Notes: generated from the sequence alone by a model not told the origin. 64,000 bases of DNA from Takashimella koratensis (GCA_003116875.1 BCKT01000002.1:1240001-1304000), one strand, 5' to 3'; positions 23,257 through 36,221 are shown, numbered from the stretch's first letter. Made by a program: numbers and translations.

Positions 23257-24630
23257 GGTGGAGAAGAAAGGGTGGGAAGGGGGATGGTAAGGCGGCGATG
23301 GAGTGCGAGAGAGTTAGGGAGGGTGAGAGAAGGGTGTAGGAATGAGGAACAGGCAGCGGACTGATTGCGAATCAAAGATTCGCCCGATTGCCTGTCTGCC
23401 TGCCTGCCTCGACTCTGGCCTTTGTTTTCGGTCGTAGTCCCTAGAGCTGGTCGAAAGAGCGATGCGACGGGTCCAGGTAAGAACGACGCTACGATTTGAG
23501 CGAGCTGCGTCCTGTAGTTGGTCCGTGCTCGCCGAGGTGTGCTGAGTATGGAGATTGAATGTATTCACGACTCGGTCGTAGGCATCGATGAGAGTGTGTG
23601 CGTGGAAGTGGAAAGGAAAAGACCTTATGTGTAGGAGGCAACGAGACAGTGGTATCGAACGATGGGGCGGTGTCTGGATGGCGAGGCGAGTTATTAAGTA
23701 CAGTATACAGGTAGGTGATGCACGAGCTCAAAGTCGAGGTGGAGATGAGTGGGTGGATGGATGGATGGTAGATTGTAGCGACGAAGTGAAACCAGCGACA
23801 AGGATGGGTGACAGGGCGGGCCGCAGGGCGGTTGCGAGTTTAGGGTGTCAACGTATGTAAGCGCAGAAACGACGCGCCGGGGCCCGGGTAAGTAAGTGGA
23901 TGGTATTCGATACAGCGAGCGAGAGAGCAGGTGGGGGGAAGAAGGGAGAAGGGAGCGGCGGCCACGGGAGGAGGGGAGGGGAGAGGATGGTCGCGCTGAG
24001 GTCGGCGGCGATGAGGGGATCGGCGTCGACAAAGGTAGCAGTGATGGTGGTGGTGGTGGTGAGTGGGGATGAAGGGCGGTGGATGGGAACACCAAAATCT
24101 ACGTGCCCCGTGCAGGGTGTGTGTGAGTGGGGAGGGGGGGGGGTTGTGTGTGTGCGCCCAGGGTGAGAAAGAATTACACCCAGGCAACGGGGACGCGTTT
24201 TGGCAATCTCATCAGGGTCGATCCTTAGTGAGAGACCCTGAGAGCGACACTGGTGAGCCTGAAACCGCCACAGTCTCTAGCCACATCCGCGGTCATTGGT
24301 CCTTATCGATCGCAGCAGGTACATCCCAACCCATGCTTCATACCCTCGTCCACATCCTAGCCTCATTCGCAGCTCTCAGTCAGAGGCGCCATGTGCTCTC
24401 CCTGTTCTTAGTGGCAGATAAAGTGAGCTGTCAACAATAAGAGCAAACAGTCCATGGACACCAGCATCGACGTGACCACCGTCTCTCTAACCTTTTGTCT
24501 CCACTTTAACGCTGACTCGGACCAACGGCAATCGACCAGCAGCCAACGCTGTACCAAGCAAGCATGACATCAGGTATCCTACAAGATCTATCTTCACCAT
24601 ATCCAGCCTTTATACCCCTCCATTTCGCAC
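23257..24630. other. Intergenic region, chitin synthase promoter and 5-oxoprolinase 3' flank
   Basis: 1374 bases. Low-complexity patches include GGAT repeats near 23751-23770, GGTGGT near 24043-24062 and a G9 run near 24137. Frames are compositionally biased. I see no gene. Confidence 0.5.
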
Positions 24631-27600
24631 CTACACATCCCAATCCTCATCGTGATCAACCTCCGTCCCATCGACCCTTCCCCAAGCTCCACCCCCTGGC
24701 GTCTTGATATTCACCCTATCTCCTTTCCTCAACTTGACTAACGCGTTGTGCCCAATATTAATCTCATCCCAACCTTCACCATCATCTCGTTTCCTGATCC
24801 ATGTGTTCTTCCCCCTCGCGCCGTTCCCGCCGCCCTTCATGCCCAGCGGAGCGAAGACGCGGCGCTGCGAGACAATCGAGCAGTTGACGTCGATACGTGC
24901 TTGGAAAGTACGGTCCATACCGTCACCGCCGTTGAACTTGCCTCGACCGCCGGAACCTTTACGGATCTTGAGGGAGGTCAAGAGCATAGGTGTGCGGAGC
25001 TCGACGATCTCGACGTCGGCAAGACGAGTGTTCGTGCAGTGCTTGGAAAAAGTCAGTAATTCAACTCTTGGTCAAACTGCGCCGGGTAGACTCCTGTTCG
25101 CAGGGTGTTGTCTACAGAGTGACAAGCTGCCTTGACCTCCCCAGCCCTTAGGTGCACTCACCACATGCGTCGCGTTTTTCCCATGCCAAGTTGGCCCGGC
25201 TCCCGTCCCACCACCCAACGACTCGCCATACGTAAATCCGGGCGTAACATTCCCCGCTGCATCTTTCCCACCTGTTCCGAAGCCCGTGGCCGACGCGCAG
25301 CCCTGGAAACATGCTGAAGCCTCGAATGCGCGCAAGATGTTGTCGATGAGTCGGTGGCATGCCACGGTGGATGCGGAGATGGCGACGACGCCGCAGGGGT
25401 TGATGAAGGTACCTTCAGGGGAGATGATAGTGACCGGGTCCATGACGCCTTGGTTGAGCGGCATCGGGATGTCGGCTGGGGAAAAAAAGAGAGGGCAAGT
25501 CGCGTCAGCAAGCATTCGCCCGAGTGAGTTCGCCAAAGAAATGAACACCTGCACGACCTCGGTACTCACGACTGATCATGGATCGGAGAGAGTAGATGAT
25601 CGCCGCATGCGTCAATGACGGAGGCAAGTTACAGTTCCCATGAATCTGAGGACCTGATACTGCGTCAACACCTCGTCCTCTTGTTCACTTTCTTTCCAAC
25701 TCACCTGTTCCAGTCCAATCAAAAACTGCTGTACCCTCTTTCTCATCAATCCTAACCTCCAATCTAATCTCCGTCCCATCATCCATCCAATCCCTCGCTC
25801 TCAGTGGCTTCCCTCCAAACTGCCTATACTTCTCTCTGAAGAAACCTTTGATCGTCTCTTGCGCGACCAATTGAATCTGTTTCATATAGAACAAGACGTA
25901 GCTGGTTCCGAATTCCTCAAAGAGCTGGTGAACGAGCTTCGCGCCACGAACGTTGGCGCTAACCGCAGCTTGAAGGTCGGTGATATTATGATCGATTCGA
26001 CGAGTCGGGCTACACATAGGGTATTTACCAGCTTCATTGAATAGGTCGATGACACCTGCTTCGTTGAATACGCCCTGGGAGACGAGTTTGAAAGTCGTGC
26101 AGTGCATTCCTTCTTCCCACAATTCTTTCGAGATACTATTCATTGACGTGACGGCGTTCCCACCGATATCCGTGTGGTGACCTCGGCTAGCGACGTAGAA
26201 GAGAACTTTGGTGTCGTCCTCTGGCCCAAAAATGGGCGTCACCACCGTGAGATCCGGCAAGTGAGTTCCACCCCATTGAGGGTGGTTGGTCAGTAAGACG
26301 TCGCCCGGTCGGAGCTTGCCAACCCAGTGGTTGTGCTGCGCCATGACCGCATAGTGCATTGAACCCAGGTGAATCGGGATATGCGGGGCGTTGGCAACCA
26401 AGGCCCCGTCTGTCCCATGGATCGAGCATGAAAAGTCCAGTCTCTCTTTGATCGAGACAGAAATCGACGTACGCTGCAACGTATGTCCCATCTGCTCCGC
26501 GATCGACATGAACCGGTTCGCAAAGACCGCCAGCATGACAGGGTCGGTCGCCCACTCGCCCGAGTCCGTTCCGCGTGGGGTAGGCTTCTCCCTCGCCGTC
26601 TTGATGATCACATGTTCCTTAAGGATATACGCTCGCGCCGTTGGCTCAACGACGATTGTCTGCGTTGAGTCGACGATGATCGCAGGACCAGGGACGGTCG
26701 TGCCTGCCTTGAGGTCACGAAGGGTGTAGACGGGCGTCTCAAACTCGACGACTTCACCCTTGTGGTCAAAGTATGCGGGTTGGGTCAGGTATGGTTTGCC
26801 CGGTGCGACAGATTCGGCCGCTTCGATCGCCACGAGGTCAGGTGAGAAGTCCTCTGGAGTCTGCTTGAAACTCTTGCCTGTTCCTTGCACACGGACGGCG
26901 GTCGTGATCACCCTTCGTTTCATAGTGAACGACGTCTCGCGTAAGTGGGCAGCGATAAACTCGGATTTGAGGTCGTTACCCAACGGCATTTGGAAGCCCG
27001 AGTCGGCACCGTCATATTGAGTCGCGATAGTGACTGCGTACGTGATATCTTCGGCAGCGACGCCTTGTTCCGTGAGCTGGCACTGGACGTCCGCCTTGAG
27101 CTCGACGACACGCGCATCGATGTCGGCGTATACGGGCGATGCCTCAAAGTCGTCCGTCACCTCGCGCGAGAACGGCACCGCCGCCTCACCCGTCAACTCG
27201 GCACAGGCAATCCCGTACGCCGAGAGCAGTGACGAGAATCTAGGAATAACGACGGTCTCAATCCCCAGGCCGGTCGCGATCGCACAGGCGTGTTGACCGC
27301 CTGCTCCGCCAAAGCAGCAGAGATCGTGGGTGGAGATAGCGAAACCGCGCTGCTCGGTGAGCTTGCGCATGGGTCGGCTCATCCCCTCGTTGGCAACGCG
27401 GAGAAACCCGCATGCAGCTTCTTGGAGCGTGTAAGCCGGGACCGAAGGGCCACGGAGTCGGTTGATCTCGGCGGTGAGGGAGGCAAACTTGGCGATGGAG
27501 GCTTGGACGTCCAGGGGCTCGTCGGCGCCAGGACCGAAGATGCTTGGGAATTGGCTAGGAACGAGGCGGCCAAGCACGAGGTTGGCGTCGGTAATGGCGA

Positions 27601-29548
27601 GGTCGCCACCCTTGCGGTAGCATGCGGGGCCAGGGCTGCGATGTTAGCTTAGATCCAGAGCAAAAGGGACTATGAGCAGACTCACTGTGCTCCCACCGAT
27701 TCGGGGCCGACGACAAACATGTTGTTCTTGTACTGCAGCTTTGACCCGCCACCACTGCCCAAAGTCAGTCATGCACTTGGCGTCATCACCGCTATCGCAG
27801 TTACTCACGCAGCGACCGTCTCGATCGACAACTGGGGACAAGCAATCTTGATCTCTGCGATAACGCTCTCGAACGAAAGTTCAAACTCGCCCGAGAACCG
27901 ACAGACGTCAGTGGACGTTCCGCCCATATCAAACCCGATCACGGGTCGAGCGCGGGTCGGGCTGTATGCTGTGAGTGCGCAGCCTACGAACCCTCCTGCG
28001 GGTCCCGAGAGGACGGCTCGGAGGCCCGAGAACCTGTGTTGTCAGAGTGTGTTGAACATCTCTCCATTGATCAAAGAGCTCGAAGTCTTGGGCGAGACTT
28101 ACTTGTCCGAAGCGACCAAGCCTCCATCACTCTTCATGAAATCGCTCCTCCTCCCTGCTTTCCCGCTAGCAAAATGGCGATGAAACCCATCTACATAAGC
28201 TCTCAGCACAGGAGACAGGTACGCGTCGAGTGAGGCCGAGTTGCCACGGGGTACGACTTTGACGCTGGGTGAGAGGGAGGAGGAGAGTGAGATTTGGGTG
28301 AAACCGATCCGTTCAGCGATAGAAGCGATCTGGCGCTCGTGGTCTGTCCAAGGGTGTCAGCAAGTGTTTTAGGAAGGCAGAGGACGGAGAGGAGAGAGGA
28401 GAGAGGAGAGAGGACAGAAGAAAATGACGGACCTTGGAAAGTGTACGAGTGGAGGAGACAAATGGCGAGAGAGCGTAGGCCACGGTCGTACATAGCCTGG
28501 AGGTCTGTCTCGACCTTGGCAGTATCTGATAGAGTTAGTAGTTATCCACATCCAGCTTGACCCTTCGCTTCCTCTCAGTTCCTCCCTCTATAACCTCTCA
28601 CTTCCCTCACTTGTCCTGCTCAGTCCTTACAGGTCTCACTCACCGAGCTTCTTCAGAACCCTCACTGCCTCCCCGCTCACACCTAGGACGACCTTTCCCT
28701 CCTCCTCTGCTTCTTTACCCCGCGCGACCAGCTCCTCGGCGCTCAGCGGGCTCGGGTTCAGCGTCCAACCCTCCATCGTGACGCGTTCGTCGGCCTCGAT
28801 CACGTCTCCGGGCTTGTAGAGCACGCTGGGTTTGCGCGAGATCGAGAGGTCGAAGAGGTCAGGTCGTGTTTGGTCTCCAATCTCCAAGAGGTCGTGGAAG
28901 CCTTTAGTGACTACAAGACCGAAGGAAGCACCCTTACGCTCAAGAAGTGCGTTGGTGGCGACTGTCGTGCCCATACGCACGGACTCTAGGATAGGGATTA
29001 GCTCGTTCCGACGTGATGTAGGCAGGTGACGTAGAGCGGTATGTCACTGGTATCACTGGATAGAGCCCCGACTTACCGATAAGGCTGGTATCGTACAATT
29101 CTCCCTTGACGATTGCCTTCCCCGTGACGATCTGCAGTAACCTCCTGATCCCCTCACTTGGCGCGTCGTCATAGTTGGCCGGATCGACACTGAGGAGCTT
29201 GAACGTGACTTGTGCGCTACCGTCGCCGTCGACGGAGGGGATGATATCCGCGTTCCCGAGGAGGTCGGGAGAGATAGGCGGGGAGAAGAGGTGAGGGGGG
29301 ATGTAGGCCCAGACATCGCAGAATGCTACACGGAGGGAAGGGAAGCACAAGAGGTAGAATGGAGTCAGTGGGTATCGTGGGAGTGGTAACAAGGGAGGGA
29401 GGAGGGATGATGGAGGACCGGGAGAGAAGGGGAGATGGAAATGAGACCGTTTTGTCGACTGGGAACAGCAGGGGCCAAGGTACTCACTGCCGCCGCGATC
29501 CATGGCCACGCGGATCCCAGGGGCCGCAGGAGCCAAGTCGAACGTCAT
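24631..29548 (-). CDS. OXP1: 5-Oxoprolinase (ATP-hydrolysing)
   Basis: Eleven exons (29548-29488, 29325-29077, 28985-28644, 28525-28433, 28343-28103, 28033-27809, 27754-27686, 27635-25705, 25653-25570, 25475-25162, 25041-24631) encode 1339 residues, close to yeast Oxp1 (1286). The order is hydantoinase A N-terminal region ([29 protein letters not shown]), hydantoinase A core ([50 protein letters not shown]), linker, then hydantoinase B ([42 protein letters not shown]). Reaction: ATP-dependent opening of 5-oxo-L-proline to glutamate in the gamma-glutamyl/glutathione cycle, cytosolic. The fused A+B form and GGHxxD-type motifs favour 5-oxoprolinase over bacterial hydantoinases. One donor (after 28433) is GTCCGT, weaker than its neighbours. 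Confidence 0.94.
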
Positions 29549-30709
29549 GATACCTATCTTACGTAGATTCGAGTCTAACGGAGGGTGGAGTCTTGAGCGT
29601 TGGCTAGTTGGGCTAGAGATAAGGCTCAAATCGGAGCGGTCTGGCTGTTCAGTCAAATAGAAGGAACTCGCAAAGACTCTTAATGTCGCGAGAGGGAGTG
29701 CAGTCGAGAGAGGGGTGCGGGAAGAAGGGATACGAAGCGACAAGGTGGTAGGTATGCACAAGCTATGTATGGACGCGAGGACGAGCAGCCGTCCACGGAG
29801 ATATGAAATACCCAAACCAAAGATTGCGGTCATGTCGATTTTTTGCCCACACTTCGGGCCCACCCGAGGACAACGCCCACTCTCCTTGACACTTGGCCTT
29901 TCTCCGCTTCATCCATTTATGCGACCGCCGTCTACGCTACCGACCGAGCCCAAGTGAATCAAGTTATCCTTTGCATTCGGGCATGCATGTATGTATGCGA
30001 TAGCCCATATTCCCACCGACGAGGGCACAGATGTGAGATGCGGGCATGTGGAGAATAGCCTACTTCAACAACGGGGGGGGGGGCATTTCATTCAACATGG
30101 CGAGAGGGGAGTTGCAAAAAAGGGGGGGGGGGGATTGTCAACCTCGCTTTCGTTGGATTTGGGATACCTACTGGGGGGGGGNNNNNNNNNNNNNNNNNNN
30201 NNNNNNNNNNNNNNNNNNNNNNNNNNNNNNNNNNNNNNNNNNNNNNNNNNNNNNNNGGGGGGAGGACCAACGCGACCCGCTGTCCCGACGTCCCGATACT
30301 TCAGAAGCGAAGAGAGAGCACGAAAATAAAAATCAAGTTATGGAAGAATGGAATCAATGGCGTGATAGGTTATCATTGCAAAGCGTTGTTCGGAATGTGG
30401 GCATGCTTCATGTGGAGATCAACATTGACACCGACATCAGTCGTCACAACATGGACAGAAAGAGTTGGGAACCAATGAGTTGACCAATCCGTAACAAGGC
30501 AATGCATAGACGGGTTATGAACCCAGCCGCGGGAAGTATACACATTATCCATCGGGTAGCACCACGTACAACCAGCATACACCGCTACCCAAGTACAACC
30601 TCTAGTTGCTTCAGATCGTCAACAGTCCTCTATGATCCAGACTACAACGCTTCGTTCATATCTTCCTCCATACTCTTCACACCTCCATCACCAACCCCTC
30701 TTCCCACTT
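29549..30709. other. Intergenic region containing an assembly gap
   Basis: 1161 bases between the 5-oxoprolinase start and the transcription factor stop. The centre has G homopolymers at 30073-30083 and 30122-30133 and a gap at 30182-30256. Frames that cross the gap are artefacts. No gene seen. Confidence 0.5.
30182..30256. other. Assembly gap (75 N)
   Basis: 75 unresolved bases flanked on both sides by G runs (30173-30181 and 30257-30262), suggesting an unsequenced or collapsed G-rich tract. Confidence 0.97.
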
Positions 30710-33700
30710 CTAACACGTAACAAATGTATTCCTCTTCCTTGTCTCGGTAATTCTCAACAAATTATACAACACCCTCGTCGGACCTGCAATATTCCCTCTT
30801 TCCTGACCTACCGCTCCACAGAGGTACGCTGTATACGCTATAACCGCCAAGCACTGTCCGATCTCCGGTATCGCTGGCAGGTTGACGGGATCTTCACATG
30901 CCAAGACACGTTCGCAGTAGGTTAATGCTGATCGACGGGCAAGAGTCGGTTCGACACGGCATTTAGTATATGGTCCAACGAGGTTGAGACGTTTGACGTC
31001 TACGTGTCGTTCTTCAACGAGTGTGGTAAATGCCCATACGGTGACTAGAGGGGTCAGCGTTGGTCTGGGTTTAATGAGCTGCAGTTGAGGGGTAGTAGAA
31101 GAAGATGTGAGATGAAGATTATGAGTGTAAGGACATACCGGTGGCAAGATACTGTTATTGAGGCATATCACAGCTTCAGCACGGCGCCCTTCACAATGTC
31201 CAAAGGCAGCGAACAAGAGCAGTGACTCACGATACACCACTGAGTCGTTGGCGGAAGCACGTTGACCTCTCCCTCACCTGACCACCTAAACACCTGCTGC
31301 AACACTACTCGTCCCAAAAGATTGATCAAGATCTCTATCAGCCATCTTCTCCCATTTTACCTATCCAATCCGGCAAACCAAAAGTCTACTCACACTCTAA
31401 AGCAAACCAACAGCTCTGTCGACCTTCCGAAGACTGCGCCCACGTCTCTAGCCTCGCCCGCGCCAAAGTCCGCTCTTCCAACCTGATCTCGCGTCCGCCC
31501 AACCCTGGATCAAGAGTCAGTTCTAATCTCCTTCCTCAACCGTGCAATTGTGCCACACAGTCCCACGAATGACTTACTCGGCGCGCCACCAAACATCCGC
31601 ACAGCGTCGAGGTCCGTCAACAAGATGATGATACCTATTTTGCAATCAGCGCCATCCATTATCGATCACCTGTTACCCTTCCCTCAAGCCCAGCGCGCAT
31701 GCTTACAGATATTGCAGATCGGCACACCCGCCCGAAGATGCGCCAAAGCCGCTGGGTCTGTCGATGCGGCAAGTATGTTCAACGCAGTCTGATGCCACAA
31801 TGCGAAAGCGCGGTATACTATCCCCTTCCAAGCTGTGATCTGGGTCCTGCGAGCGAGCGTGAACATGTCTGGACGCTGGGACGAGAGCGAGTTTCTGTCA
31901 AAGTCATATCCATTCACAGCAGGACAAAAGGGTGTTAGCTCTTCTCTCTGTGATACGCATTAAAGCGCAGACTGCGACTCACGCCAACGCTACGAGACCA
32001 TGCAAGACCGCCCAGAGGGCAAACGAGTCCAGACCCGGCGGCAGCGTCGTCTCATCAAGTAGCTGCCTCAACGTTGTTCGGAAACTTAATGGTTCTTCAC
32101 CCCTGTCTTGAGCCCAGGCTTCGGCGGTATCTGCGCCCCATGCCGCGTCGTTGCAAGGTAATGGGACGTCCATGTTGGCTAGGGTCAAGGATTAGTCTGT
32201 ATTCTTGGTCACTTGAGACGGATGTGGGCGCTGCCGAGTGTGCCTTGACTTACAGCTCTGAAGAAGTAGTCCTTGTCTGAATGAAATCCTCGTCAGTCTC
32301 CTTTAAAACAATGTATACACAATTCTGACCCACCTGAAGAAAGCCGCATTACTCTGGTCGCAGACAAATACCATCCACGCCAATCTTATCCTCTCCTCCG
32401 CTTCAGCCCAAGTACACCACGCCGCGGGGCCGACGAGTTTCGCGTGGGTCCAGTGTGTTGTGGAAGCCGTGAAGAGGCCGCTGTATCTTGACACGGTCAC
32501 GATGGATGAGTAGTATAGCTGTACACGTAGGGGAGGGCGATGCATGCAGTTAGCAGTGGTTGTGAATGGGAAAGACCCGCGGTGTGAAGACCTACCTGGT
32601 TGACATCGTAGTCGTGAGACGTGCTGTATATCCGACCAAAGTAGCTAACAAGCACGAGCGTTTGAAGCACTTGTGTCGAAGCGTGGGGGTGTCCTTCGAC
32701 CATCTGAATTCCAACAGACAGTATCAGCCTCCTTCCCTAACCTCTGCATTGTTTTTGTGTTTATTCGATTCGCGTATTCTTGCTACTTACATCAAACACA
32801 TGCCTGCGTAGTTTCTTGTGCATCTCCACAAAGACCCGATACGCTCCTCGATCCGACGAGAAAGCCGAGCCTATACTCAGTATCGCAAGGAGGAGGATCG
32901 TCGGTGGGTCTCGAGCTTTGAGAGTCGGGCGATGGATAACAGGGAAGAGCGGGTCAAAGTGGAGGTAGAAGAGATCGATGTAGAGGTTCATATCGGCAGC
33001 TGAGAAACCTTCTTTCGGTAGTCTGACACCGAACATTTGCTAAACCAGGCAAAGTGTGCAGATTGACGTTAGTTTGATTACAGGGCCGGGGCAGGGGATG
33101 CGACAACATGAAAAGGATTGAATACTCACAAAGACCTCTTCGTGGATCTTCCGAGTCATCGCCGCTCCAATCAATCTATCCGCGCCCTCTGTTGCCGACT
33201 CATCGATATCAAACCCATGTTCCATCGCTGATAACCAGCTATTCTGATGACCCTGTACTGTGGTGCTCATCCCTTGATGTATATCCGGTGCGAATGGAGC
33301 TCCCAGCTCTTGCTTGACCATTCCCATATGCCCTTGTCCTTGCCCCTGCTGTTGCAATTGTCCCGCGCCATTATTTGCCGCATACCCTGCGTGCCCGCTA
33401 GCCATCCCATTCGTACCACTCAATCCGCTTGTTCCCGCGGGGTTGGCGATCGCAGGGACCCCCGTATCAACCATCATGTCACCCTGACCCAGTGCGCTTC
33501 CGTAGGCAGGTAAGAGTTCGTTCAAATCCGAAGTGAGAAACCACGTGTACAAGTCGTTTGCAATGGTCTCGCCTGTATCGAAATTGAACATGGCGACCTG
33601 GGACAGATCCGGCTGCGCGAGAGCTGGCGTAGTCCCGAGTTGAGGGATCACGCCTGCAGTAGGGTTGTACGATGACGAAGGGTAAGATGGTTGTGAGGGA

Positions 33701-34756
33701 CCGGGGACGGTGGAAGGTTGGGCATTGACTTGGGAGGAGGAAGGGTCGAAAGTGAATGCTTGAGTAGCAGGCTGAGATGGGACTTGGGCCTGCGTGTGGG
33801 CGTTGCCACCGATTGCCTGGACTTGAGATTGCTGGGCTTGCGCTTGCACTGCTTGGGCATTGTTATATTCCGCTTCGTACTTTGCCCAACACAGACCTGC
33901 GCCGTAGTCCGCATTCACCGGAGTCGTTGTTGATGTACTTGGTGTGTCGTTTGTCGGGACCGACCCTGGTCCGTTCTCCACTACCATGTCCCCGACCCTG
34001 CCTGCAATCCCTGGAGCAGCGACGTCTGCCTGGTCGTCGTCGGTGGGGATGGCGCTAGCAGGCGGGGGCGACGAGTCGGGTGGACTGGACTTGATGAGAA
34101 CGTCACTTCGCCGGGGTCCACTGCCCCGCCGACCGATGGGTTTGTCTCGAACTCGAGGGTGGTTGGAGACGTGTCGTTTGAGTACGTCGGCACGAGCGTA
34201 CGATTTGCCGCACGTCGGGCAGACGTGAGGGCGACTCGTCATGTCTGATCGAAGTTAGCGGGGGTAGATGAGCGGCGGTAGGATTGGAGCCAGGGGGAAT
34301 GTTGGGATTGGAGAAGGGGGAGGGATGCAGATGATACATACGGTTCGCTGCGTGTCTCTGTGGTCTGTTAGCGCAAACATATCAAAGCGAGAGATAAGGG
34401 AAACCAATGAAGAATCTCATCCCCAAACTGTCAACAATCCCACTCACCTCGAGATAATCTCTCCTTCCAAAAGCTTTTGAGCAGCCCGGATGGCTACAGA
34501 CGTATACTCTTCTTCTCGAACCAGACGCTGACGTGGGCGTACTGACGAGTCCGGAGTCTTCGTCGATTGTTTCGGTCTTGAGTTCGGGCGCGGAGATGTC
34601 GGGGAGTGCGGAGTGGGGGAAGTGGGCGGCGGGAGGGGCGGATGGGGAAGCGGTGGAAGAGGTTGGGAGAGAGGGCGAAGGGGGAATGGAGTGAGGTAGG
34701 GCGGTGTGGGAGGGATGGGAGGGGTGGGGAGGGAGTGAAGGGGAGGATGTGGACAT
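30710..34756 (-). CDS. Transcription factor with two C2H2 zinc fingers and a fungal_trans domain
   Basis: About fourteen exons encode roughly 1005 residues: 34756-34448, 34357-34342, 34244-33130, 33039-32791, 32703-32596, 32518-32334, 32276-32254, 32178-31983, 31894-31707, 31634-31578, 31504-31396, 31345-31231, 31151-31139 and 31044-30710. Finger 1 is YVCSHPGCSKAFGRRDYLE plus RHAANH (about residues 87-111); finger 2 is HVCPTCGKSYARADVLKRH. A Gln/Ser/Pro-rich middle (Q-rich QAQAQQSQVQ) leads to a fungal_trans-like middle homology region (PF04082) with DLFYLHFDPLFPVIHRPTL, ILLLAILSIGSAFS, TLVLVSYFGR and WAEAEERIRLAWMVFVCDQ. Nuclear DNA-binding regulator; target genes unknown. The join 31396/31345 uses unusual splice sites (donor GTGTGA, acceptor AAG or GAG) and is the least certain. 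Confidence 0.85.
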
Positions 34757-35142
34757 GGTCGGTGTCAAGGTGGGAAGAGGGGGATGGATGCGATGGGATG
34801 GGTGGTGAATGATGGGTGGTGAAGGATGTGCAAGTGCTTATCGCTGTGGGCAAGACCAAAAGAGACAGAGTGACAAGTGAGAAACCGTCAACGGGACTCA
34901 AAAGGGAGGGCAAATCCCCCGCATAGAAAAAGGAGGCATACTGGTATGCCCACACTCTAAACTCTGGGAGTTATACCCATAGTATACATCATGCATCGCA
35001 TAGACACAACCTCGACTCTATCGGAATGTACGAAGAACATATGTGGAAACTGCAGAGATGTGCAGGGGTCCAAGCCCCAGTATGATATATATGCAGAACC
35101 GAGTTCCAACGGTAATAAAGCAGCCCAGTCGCAGGTAATCGA
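34757..35142. other. Intergenic region, transcription factor promoter
   Basis: 386 bases between the transcription factor start and the DsbA-like gene stop. It holds a presumed promoter and the downstream gene's 3' UTR. No strong TATA box or gene is seen. Confidence 0.45.
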
Positions 35143-36221
35143 CTAGTACTTGACTGGCTTGGCGCCGGCAGCGAGAAGCTCCTTGACCCTCACCTCGAGG
35201 AACAGTAACCGGTCTTGGCCCCAGAAGATCTCCCCGTTCTGTGTGTAGAGCGAGCAAAAGGAAAAGAGGGAAAGAGAAATTCGGTCAGCGGCGTTACGTG
35301 CGAACCAGGAATCACAGGTCACTCACGATCATGTAGTTTGGTGTGCCGAAGATACCTGAAAAAATCAAACATGTTAGCACACTTCCCAGTAGCGAGCGAC
35401 GCCTTCCTCTCCAGATCTGGTGCTTGTTACCCCTCTTTCACCCAGCCTGACCTTTACTCACCCTTTTGAACAGCCTCATCGTGGTTCCTGTTCCACTCCT
35501 GGACCGCGGGATCCGCTTTATCCCCTCTCCTATCCACCACCGTCTTAGCCACTACCTCCTGTGGGATCCCTACGTCTCTCGCGAGCTTTTGGAGGACGTT
35601 GACGTCGCAGTGGTCGCCTTCCTCTGTGATCCAGATACATCGCTGAACGGCGTAGCTGAACGCGAGGGCCTGAGGGGACCCGATCCCGTAGTAATGTTGC
35701 AGTCGGATGATAGCCTGTCCGGAGAGCTCGATACCGCCTGGGGGTTGAGGGTAGTATGCGGGTTTGGGCTTCATAGGGACACCGAGGTACGCGGCGCATC
35801 GGGCAAGGTCGAGAGCGTGGTACGCTTGCCGTGCTGGGTGACGGGTTTTAAGCTAGGGAAGGGGGTTAGTCGGTGTCAGGGAGAGGCGAGAGAGGGGGGC
35901 GAGAGAGGGGGGCGAGAGAGGAGAAGGGAGCGGCAAGAGGTAAGAGGCAAGGACCACGAGAGCACAACTCACCGGGATCCCACCGTTCTCAACGATCACC
36001 GTGATCGGCTTGAGGTTGATCGTCAATCCATACTGCTTTGCGATCCTCTCTGCCTCTGGAGCGCCCAACAAAGCCCACGGGGACGAGACGCCATAGTAGA
36101 TTTCGAAAGTGATGGAGTCTGCCAGCGGGGGAGGGGACGAGAGGAAGGTGATATCGTCTGCCGAGGGAGGGGTGGGAGGGGATTCAGGAGAAGGGGTAGA
36201 GTTGTCAAGGTCGATCGTCAT
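35143..36221 (-). CDS. DsbA-family/GST-kappa-like protein (2-hydroxychromene-2-carboxylate isomerase type)
   Basis: Four exons (36221-35973, 35852-35462, 35355-35327, 35238-35143) encode 254 residues. Motifs: FEIYYGVSSPWALLGAPEAE near the start with a Ser-Pro-Trp in place of a CxxC, so no dithiol redox site, as in GST kappa and HCCA isomerases; LKTRHPARQAYHALDLARC; and the C-terminal GIFGTPNYM-INGEIFWGQDRLLFL (split by an intron), typical of PF01323. Likely glutathione-dependent isomerase or transferase; the substrate is unknown. The ATG at 36221 is chosen because homology begins about 35 residues later; an in-frame upstream ATG also exists. A TATATA lies about 70 bases upstream. An internal 13-mer tandem repeat sits in intron 1. 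Confidence 0.88.
35887..35921 (+). repeat. 13-mer tandem repeat in intron 1 of the DsbA-like gene
   Basis: About 2.6 copies of CGAGAGAGGGGGG lie between exon 1 (ends 35973) and exon 2 (starts 35852) of the gene on the opposite strand, where they read as a pyrimidine-rich tract. Confidence 0.8.

Noticed and set aside
30046..30483. Open frames crossing the N gap
   Set aside because: They depend on undetermined bases and flanking G runs.
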